Shown here: positions 56,607 to 64,000 of the stretch, one piece after another
Numbering within the stretch: the stretch's first letter is position 1
Layout: each line of letters opens with the position of its first letter
Source of the DNA: Paratinospora sagittata
Taxonomy: Eukaryota > Streptophyta > Magnoliopsida > Ranunculales > Menispermaceae
DNA length: 64,000 nucleotides
Assembly: GCA_035771175.1 (NCBI GenBank)
Contig: CM069605.1
Location: 17,872,288 to 17,936,287 of the forward strand
Direction of reading: 5' to 3'
Notes under the pieces: model-generated
Database searches by the model: none
What the model saw: the letters and a program-made list of their open reading frames with translations, nothing else
What the model was told of the DNA's origin: nothing
Translations under genes and position numbers: made by a program

Positions 56607-56790
56607 CAAAATTTACTTACAAGTGTGAGGGTCACACAAATAATACAGAGTGAGAGTATTGTTCCCTCAAGGATTTATGTCACTAATTACTAAAATTGAT
56701 TAAAACTAACTATATTTGGAAATAAAAAATAAAGTGTCTAATTAACTAATGAAAATGAAGTAATATATTATTAAAAGCTGGAATTAAAAA
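56607..56790 (-). repeat. Athila-like LTR, piece 1
   Basis: Reversed LTR end (TTACAAGTGTGAGGG...AGTATTGTTCCCTCAAGGATTT) of the 11775 type. Interrupted by the plus-strand LTR at 56791. Continuation at 58209-58395 and 60984-61427 is inferred. Confidence 0.5.
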
Positions 56791-58208
56791 TGTTGTTGAT
56801 AGTTACGTATTTAGATAGGATTTATAGCATGTTTTAGAGCATGTTTTAGGACATTTCATACATTATTGTCATGTGTTTATGTTAGTTTTAATGCATTTGA
56901 TAGTTTAGGAATAAATTGGTTTTCATGCATTATTTTAGTTTAATAAGTTATAATTTGATTCATTATATGTTTGAGTGTGTTTTTTATTTGATTTGTTTTG
57001 TTTTTTAGGTATTTAGATGTGTTAGTCATGATTTTGGATGATGAAAACATGTTATAGAAGTTGTCAAGGAAAGCATGAAGAACCCAAGTTAGAAAGGAGG
57101 CAAAAATTGGCTGAGTCCACAAAATAGCACAAATTTCAACATTCTGGGCGTTGCGGCACCAGGAATTGGTGTCGCGGTGCCGTGGTGGTGAAAAAAAAAG
57201 GATATCAGCATTCAGAGAGCCGCGGCGCCAGGCACGGTATTGCGGCGCCGTCACTGTTAATGGAATAGTGTTTTTAGCAATTTTTACACACTTTCTTATT
57301 CGGATTTTGGACGACTTGGGGTCTTATAATATATCAAAATTTAGGATTTTTCAAGAGGAAGACATTGAAAAAGAGAAGGGAGATGGCTGGAGCGAAGTGG
57401 AGAAGAGATCGACATAGAAGACCATTGAAAATCTCTACAACACTCTAGTTTGCTTTCTTTTGTCTGAATTCATGTTTAAACCATTATTGATTGTTTTCAT
57501 CTCTTTAGTTATGAACTAAACCTCGTTTCTAGAGGTGTAGATTGATCCAAACTTGAGATTATGTCTTAGATTTTATTGTTATTTATTCTTAATGAAAGTT
57601 CTTAGTTTATTTATATTTTTCTGAGTGTAAAGCTTTTGATCCCCTGATCAAGGATTGGCCCATCATAGACTTGAGGTAGATGCTCCAAAAGAGGGTACCT
57701 TGAGTTAGAACCTGGAGAGTATAACCTAGGCTATCGTGAGACTCAAAAGGAGATTGAGAACCTTTGAAGTCATTAGGAGGAAATCACAGATCTAAATGAA
57801 TTATCGTTGTGTTTGGTTTTCATCGAAAGAGTTAAATCAACACAATGATAACATGCTCTAGTTCTGCTTCAAAAGAGAGAATTAGAAACGTTAGGAATTC
57901 TGACTTATAAGCTAGAGAATTGATTTAATAATAATACATATATCAAGACATAGTTGAGAGCGAGGTGACATCGAACCTCTAGTATATTCTCTATTGATTT
58001 ATTATTTGATTTACATTCCGTTTTTAGTTATCAATTAATTAGTTTAATTTTTGTTTTAATCACTCAATCACTCGATTTTGATTTTCTACATAAAATTAGG
58101 GTTAAAACATGATAGATAGTGTAGTAGATATCTCTGAGGACGATACCCGATTTCTCATCGGAATATATTATAACTTGGCAACCGTTCACTTGCGGTTTGT
58201 GTCCAACA
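56791..58208 (+). repeat. Athila-like solo LTR, plus strand
   Basis: TGTTGTTGATAGTTACG...CACTTGCGGTTTGTGTCCAACA. The 3' block GAGGACGATACCCGATTTCTC...GTTCACTTGCGG is the hallmark I recall from Athila-type LTR ends. U3 carries inverted repeats GCGGCACC/GGTGTCGC (57153-57175) and GGCGCC pairs (57224-57249), followed by a TATA-like CTTATAATATATC near 57327. No PBS follows and no clear duplication was found. Confidence 0.7.
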
Positions 58209-58395
58209 GCTGCAAGAATAAAAAAATTTGAAAATGAGGATTTTGGATTGAGACTAAGGAGCTTGGAATACTAGGGCAATGATTTTAATTGTTAATGTGC
58301 ATCAAATTTCATGATAATTGAGGTTTTTTTTTTTTTTTTCTAATTCAAGGTCGAATATCCCTAAAACATTTTATAATCTCTCTTGAGCAATTTTA
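58209..58395 (-). repeat. Athila-like LTR, piece 2 (inferred)
   Basis: AT-rich sequence between two LTR insertions, assigned by continuity only. Nothing coding. Confidence 0.35.
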
Positions 58396-60447
58396 TGTTG
58401 GTCTGACGACCCCGCCTTGTTGATTTTGATGATTACAAAAAAAAATTCATATAATATCTAATCACCTTGATCAAGCATTTCAGTTTTAATTATATTTCAA
58501 CTCAAAGTCAGGGTTAAAGTTAATGATCAGTTAATAGAAAGTCAAAGTCAATGATCAGTAAACCGAAGATGAAGGCATCAAAGCTTCATGATTATTTTTA
58601 TTTCTAAATTCTTAAATCTACTTAGGATTATCGAAAACATTCTATGTTGATCAGTCAAATATTATCTGCATGCATTCGTTCGATTTTTTGATTTTTCAAA
58701 TTCATATAATTTTTTTTGTTTTCAAAATCACAAAATTTCTCAATTTTTCTAAGTCTTAAAAGTAATATATTTTTCAAAATCTTATATGTTCTTATTTTTC
58801 AAAACTATACAAGTTTTTTAGTTTTTCAAGTTTTCTGGTTATTAGGTTTTCTAGTTTTTTTATTTTTTAGTTCTTCAGTTTTTCAATTCACTCTATGTCA
58901 TATTGGTTATCTGCTTTTCCCAAACTCATAAGTTCCAAGTCTTTTCAAAATCATACAAGTCTTTTTTCTGGTTTTTCAATTTTTCATGTTTTTCATGTTT
59001 TTCATGTTTTTCATGTTTTTCGATTTTCATTTGTGAAACTTTATGAGAATGTTTTGAATACTTTTTGAAAGTCGAAGTACTTTATTTTGACATGTTTTAA
59101 AATACCTAAGTGATTTTAAGGTTAAACACCTGAGTCACACGTGTCAAAACTCAAATTTTTCAAAATCAGGCTCAAGGAGCCCTCTCATTTTAGAAAGAGT
59201 GCACTCCTTAGTTTATTTTAACCCAAATTGTTCTAGTAACGCACTCCATACTTGTCTAACCACCTAAAAATCTGAGACACGCACTTCTACAATAGGGAAT
59301 GTACTCTAGAAACTCAAAAAAAAAAAAAATAGACTCAGGAAACCGAGCGCACTCCAGCAAAAGGGAGCACACTCCTTGAGTTGCCTAGAAAAGTTTGGGG
59401 TCTCATAAAAAATGAGTGAGCTACACTTTTACCTAGAAGAAAATTTGTGAGGAGCGCACTCTTTTAGTAAGGAATGGATTCCATAGAATCCCAACAGATT
59501 TTTTTAGGGTCGTTTGGCATTTAATTTAAAAACTGATTTTAAAAATAAGTTTTAAAAAAAAATTTAGAGTTTATTTTTTAAAAACATGGAAAACAAATCT
59601 TTATAATATACTTGTTTTCTTCATAAATGTTAAAGTCAAATTTTAAAACCATGTTTTAAGTTTCTTGGAAACAGTCCAACCAAACAAGTTTTCTATTAAT
59701 CTTGTATTTTAAAACAAAAAATTACTTATAAATTGTGTACAAAATGGGGCCTGAATTTTTCTTATTTTTTGAAAAATCTGGTTATATCTTCAAATCTCAG
59801 TCGTTGATCTCATTTGAGGACATCTTAGGTTCATTGAATGTAGTCCATATTTTGGCCATTACGGTTTTAAAACCTAAGATACTATATAAACCAACAAGAG
59901 AATCATTTTCATTCTTTAACTTAATTACTTGAATTTTTTATTTATTTTAGAGATACAACTTCTTTGATTTTGAGAGCATTCAAGTTACTTTTACAACAAA
60001 AAAAAAAACATTTTTCAGAGTTCTCTTGTTGATTTTCTAAGATCTAGAGCTTCATATTTCATCATTTTGAGAAAATCTCTAAGGTACTTTGTTCATTCAG
60101 TTGTGTTCAATTTTCATTCTCTTGGATGATTAACATAGGAAGGTTTCATTTCCGATTGTAAGTATATTTTAGAGATTTGTTTAGTAAGGAACATCATTTC
60201 TCAATCTTGTGTATTTGAATGAGCTCATTAGCTAATTTGGAGAGTTTCTCGTTCGGAGAAACAATGTTTGTATCGTTGGATGTCGTAGGCTTTGAGAGCC
60301 AAACCACATTAGATCTTGTGTGCACTTTGATTTGTTTTATCTTTCTGTTGTGCTTGCTTACTTGTTTACTTAATTTAGAGAAAGGTATTTTAAAACCTTC
60401 TAGTCCAATTAATTCACCCCCATCTTGGACTTAAATCTGGGCCAACA
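58396..60447 (+). repeat. Copia solo LTR
   Basis: 2052 bp, TGTTGGTCTGACGACCCCGC...CTGGGCCAACA, with TTTTGATGATTACAAAA near the start and CAATTAATTCACCCCCATC near the end. The flanks TTTTA (58391-58395) and TATTA (60448-60452) match at 4 of 5. U3 has AAGGAG...CTCCTT-type inverted repeats at 59170-59480. TATA box CTATATAAAC at 59882-59891. No PBS, so solo. Confidence 0.85.
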
Positions 60448-60457
60448 TATTAAAAAG

Positions 60458-60983
60458 TAAGGGTGAGGTTGGGTTCGGTCAGGTTACGGCTAAATACCAA
60501 CCCAACCCAATCAAGTTCGTGTTGAAGAAAACTTAACCCAACACAATAGAACCCTTAAACCCAACCCAACCCAATGACTTCGGGTTGGTTTGGGTCGGGT
60601 TAATAAACTAATATATTGATTATATAATTGCATAATATACTTACTAATCTATGAGTTCTAAATAATATTTTATAAAATTATTTGTAAGTCGAACGCGAAC
60701 ATTATAATAGTTTTTAAGATGATTTCTTTCATATTGTTTACATCATAAAATTTTGGATAATAAAATCACGGCAAGTGTTTATACGAAAATAATGAATAGA
60801 ATAATAAGTTTTATTTTTTTATTAGTTCAGGTTAGTTCGGGTTGATTATAAGATTTTGACCCAACCCAAACAAGATCGGGTTACCGATCTCTAGACCCAA
60901 CCCAACCTAATTTGACATATAAACCCAACTTAACCCAATCCAACTTCAAAGGTTCGGGTTGGTCAGTAAGATGAACACCCCTA
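60458..60983. mobile_element. hAT-like non-autonomous element, 526 bp
   Basis: Ends TAAGGGTG and CACCCCTA, interior full of AACCCAACCC/GGGTTGGGTT. The flanks TTAAAAAG and ATTAAAAG agree at 6 of 8. Same family as 35967-36578. No transposase. Confidence 0.75.
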
Positions 60984-61427
60984 ATTAAAAGCCTTTCTAA
61001 ATAATAATTCTATCTTTTGATGAAAATTAAAACACTTAGAAAGCAATCAAGTTCAATGGCAATTCATTTAGATTACATAGACTATATAGGTATATCTCTA
61101 TCCTACACTAATTTTATGATTTGCATTTCATTGAAAAAATAACATACTTCATTTCTCATTCCTTACCATACTAATTCAAAATCAAATGAATGTTGATCTA
61201 GCATTCATAAGCATTAAAAACTAAAATGCAAACTCAATTAAATAGACAAAAACTCAATTTACTTAGGAATCTATGCTAAAATTAAATAAGTTACATTACA
61301 CCCTAGTTAAAAAATTTAGCTTCTGCTTAAAATTGAAATGAAAGGCATTAATGAAATCGAGAAGTTGACCATTTGAATTAAACAAAATTGAAGTCAAAAT
61401 AAAAAGGGTAAAAGTAAATTTCATCTA
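60984..61427 (-). repeat. Athila-like LTR, piece 3 (inferred)
   Basis: AT-rich noncoding sequence similar in style to the interior of 11775-13105. Assigned by continuity. Confidence 0.35.
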
Positions 61428-63679
61428 TGTTGATGTAATGACTCTCACCTGTTTTGTCTTGATGATTACAAACAACATACTTGTGATCACTAATCTCTTT
61501 GACGTAGTTGTTTCAGTGCTAACTAGCTATATCAGATGGATTCAACTATATTGTTGAAGCATGTGGATGGAACAACAATGCATAAAGATTCAAGAGCTTC
61601 ATGTTTGTAATCTTTTGTCCAAAATCTTAGTGTTGTAGAGTAATCCTTACCCGTTCCAACCACAATATGATTTGCACCTTTTGAGAATCATGCATATAGG
61701 TTATCATATTCAAGCACGTACACTATTACTATATTGATCATGCATGCACACACACAATCATGATTATTATGCAATCATATAGTTAAGATTGTTTATCATG
61801 CACATATATATATATATCATTTATCATCATGCACTCGTATTACCAACTGTGCATGGTTTCATCATTTTACGTGTATCATATCGATCATTTTGATCATCTA
61901 TTTTAATCAATTGTTTTACACGTGTTTATCTTCACAAATTGTGTTTCAATCTTGTCAAACATGTTTTCAAAGTTGGTTTATGTGTTTGACAATGTCTTAA
62001 ACTCATTTTGATCGAAAAATCGGGTTTCTATCACTTCAATGTGAAGGAACGTGCTCCTGTGTTTTTTTCCCGAGAATCAAATTTTTTTGATCAAAGTTTA
62101 AGGAGCACGCTCCTTGTTCAAAGAACGTGCTCCTGTGGTATTTCCCGAGACTTGGACTTTTCTGATTAGGGAATAAGGAACACACTCCTCTTAATAAGAG
62201 CGCGCTCCTATAGTCAAGGGAAAAATATGAATCTTTATAAAGTCAGTGGTTCTTGATGAAGAACCTCGCTCCTATGGCCAACAAACATATTAAGGAACTC
62301 GTTTCTTGATTGGAGGAAAATCTGAAAAGTTTCAGATTTCAAAACAAAAGAGCGCTCCTTCATTGAGGAACGCATTCTCCTGTCACAGTTTGATATTTTT
62401 CTATAAATACCACACTTGCTCATTTGAAGAGCAACTTGTGCAAAATTGAGAACTTGTGCTGTTTTTCAAACTATCTCTTCTACAAGTCCAAAACAAGTTC
62501 TTGAGTGATTTTAAACATCTTTCAAAGCAAAAGTTCACTTACATTTGTATCTTTGATTCATACTTCCGTATAGTTCGCCTAATCCTTAAAACTTTTTGAG
62601 AAACTTGTGTGTTTCTCTTGAGCAATTGATCAAGATGTTTTTAAGTGAGTTCTTCACATCTTGTTGATTCTTGATCATCAATGAACGAGGAATCTCTCAA
62701 CCATCACCACACTTGAAGAATCTTTGAGCTTCATCCTTACTTAAGTTCGGTAAAATCTCTCCATTAAGATTCTTGTGATTTTGTTTGAGTAAGTCGGTTT
62801 TGTGCTTAATTTGATATCTTGAAAATCGTTTTGATTTGAGTATTGCTTGTGAAACCATACTTGATCTTTATATCACATTATCTTGATTAGTGGTTTCATA
62901 CATCTCATGTGGTATTGATTCATGCGCTAAACTTACATTATTTTGAATCGATTTCATTGATTATTACTTGAGTATTTTGATTCTTGATCTTAACCATTTA
63001 TATATTTAGAATCAACAAGTATTGATCATTTGTGCATATTGATTCATGTGTTTTATACACATCATTGTTAGAATCAATATTTGAATACATGTGCATACTC
63101 GATTCTTGATCTCACATTATTATTATTTGAATCGATTGCATGTATTTGATTTCATTTATTTAAATACTACACATCATTTAAAATATTGTGGTTGGAATAA
63201 TAATGAATATTCATTCAAGATTGCACGCTTAATATTGTTGAGAATGTTTTAGAACATCTCTCTCTATCATTTGTAATCTTGATGTATTGTTGACTTGTTA
63301 GTTAATCGAGACTATACCATATTATTGTACGGCTTGTAACTACGCCCGTAAGTTGGTTACAGTGCGGCTATTTAGCCAAGCCCTTGTGTTAGTTAGTGTG
63401 TGCGGCTTTCTAGCCAAGCTCTTGTGTCGGCTAGTGTGTACGGCTTATAGTTAAACATTTATGTTGACTAATGTGTATGGGTTCTAGTCACGCCTACAAG
63501 TTGACTAGCCAATAGTGGATTGGGGAATCCTGATCTTGTGTGGTCAAGTAGTGGATGTAGGTTCAAGGGGAACCGAACCACTATAAATCGTTATGTCCAT
63601 TTATCTTTTTCCTATACTTAATTATTTGGCTTGTTACCTACTGCGCATATATTTTGTTTAAATTAATTAACCAAAAGAT
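61428..63679 (+). repeat. Copia LTR, 3' end missing
   Basis: Starts TGTTGATGTAATGACTC with TTTTGTCTTGATGATTACAAAC. U3 at 62040-62390 is rich in inverted repeats: AGGAGCACG (62101-62109) with CGTGCTCCT (62126-62134), a perfect 9-bp pair, and GCGCTCCT/AGGAACGC (62352-62373). TATA box CTATAAATAC at 62401-62410. The usual GGCCAACA end is absent before the next LTR at 63680. Confidence 0.75.
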
Positions 63680-64000
63680 TGTTATCTTAATGAACCACAT
63701 GATATGAAGGTTTTGATGATTCCAAATATCTTGAGTTGGTCTATCTAATGATCTTGTCAAGTGTTTCAGATTTATCAAGAATCAAGATCAAGGAACTGAG
63801 ATCGCAAGCCTATCAATCAACTTACTCTCAGCAAGATTTTTATCATTTGCATGTTTTGATCGTAACATTTTAATCTTACCTTATGATTTTTAAAGTATTT
63901 GAGTTGATTAAAAGAAACATTATGTTTTATCGTGTTTTAATTGGGAAATCAAAAACCATTTTTATAAAGTCTTTCAGGACGCTAATGTTTTAGCAACGCT
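63680..64000 (+). repeat. Start of a copia LTR running out of the window
   Basis: TGTTATCTTAATGAACC then TTTCAGATTTATCAAGAATC. Reversed, this is closely similar to the LTR starts at 19543 and 30212. It has the beginning of the same U3 array (GGACGCTAATGTTTTAGC near 63977). It is a plus-strand member of the pol-less element's family. Confidence 0.85.

Noticed and set aside
56940..57420. Frames on both strands near a GGCGCC-rich stretch
   Set aside because: They fall in the U3 inverted repeats of an Athila-like LTR, with no coding signal.
58970..59020. TTTTTCATG tandem repeats as a regulatory array
   Set aside because: A short simple-sequence run within a T-rich LTR region, with no structure beyond the repeat.
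48623..60447. 58396-60447 as the 3' LTR of the element starting at 48623
   Set aside because: The two differ in length (2052 versus 1442 bp) and in U3 repeat sequence, and 58396-60447 has its own approximate duplication.

Overview
The window looks like a repeat-dense intergenic block of a flowering-plant nuclear genome. I find no intact protein-coding gene. The reasons for this call are: LTRs of both Ty1/copia and Ty3/gypsy type; primer-binding sites matching the 3' end of initiator tRNA-Met; copia gag, protease, integrase, reverse transcriptase and RNase H remnants; hAT-like miniature elements; and a decayed tRNA-Gln copy resembling plant mitochondrial trnQ. Family and lineage names (SIRE/Maximus, Tekay, Athila, Tat, PF20167) come from remembered hallmarks. 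No search was run. My working labels are gypsy-A (about 1.3-1.5 kb LTRs, TGTAATACC...GGTGTGACA), gypsy-B and gypsy-C (2.7-3.5 kb LTRs), Athila-like, Tat-like and 'TGTTGGCC' copia.

Left half (1-37945) is mostly one deeply nested stack. A Tat-like element has its 5' LTR remnant at 1578-2176 and its 3' LTR at 36957-37945. Its interior is split by a gypsy-B LTR lying in four pieces (3713-4143, 11329-11769, 13106-14918, 30213-30366). Three elements sit inside that LTR: a minus-strand copia LTR (4144-4171 plus 9723-11328), which holds a deleted gypsy-A element (4172-9722); an Athila-like solo LTR (11775-13105); and a 15.3-kb pol-less copia derivative (14919-30212), each of whose LTRs carries a further gypsy solo LTR. 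Target-site duplications support most joints.

Middle (37946-48622): unannotatable AT-rich sequence, a gypsy gag fragment, copia LTR pieces, a broken Ser-rich coding-like region, a mitochondrial-type trnQ pseudogene, and a gypsy-A solo LTR with a perfect duplication.

Right (48623-64000): a degenerate SIRE/Maximus-like copia element with 5' LTR, PBS, gag, protease, integrase, RT, RNase H and an env-like gene. Stacked Athila-like and copia LTRs and a hAT-like miniature element follow.

Two patterns deserve attention. First, an env-like gene (PF20167-like 'putative plant transposon protein') occurs in three element contexts. In the two copia contexts it has what looks like its own promoter: inverted repeats, a TATA box, a short leader exon and a 92-93 bp leader intron ending just before the ATG. 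Second, most LTR families here carry clusters of short, imperfect, family-specific inverted repeats directly upstream of their TATA box.
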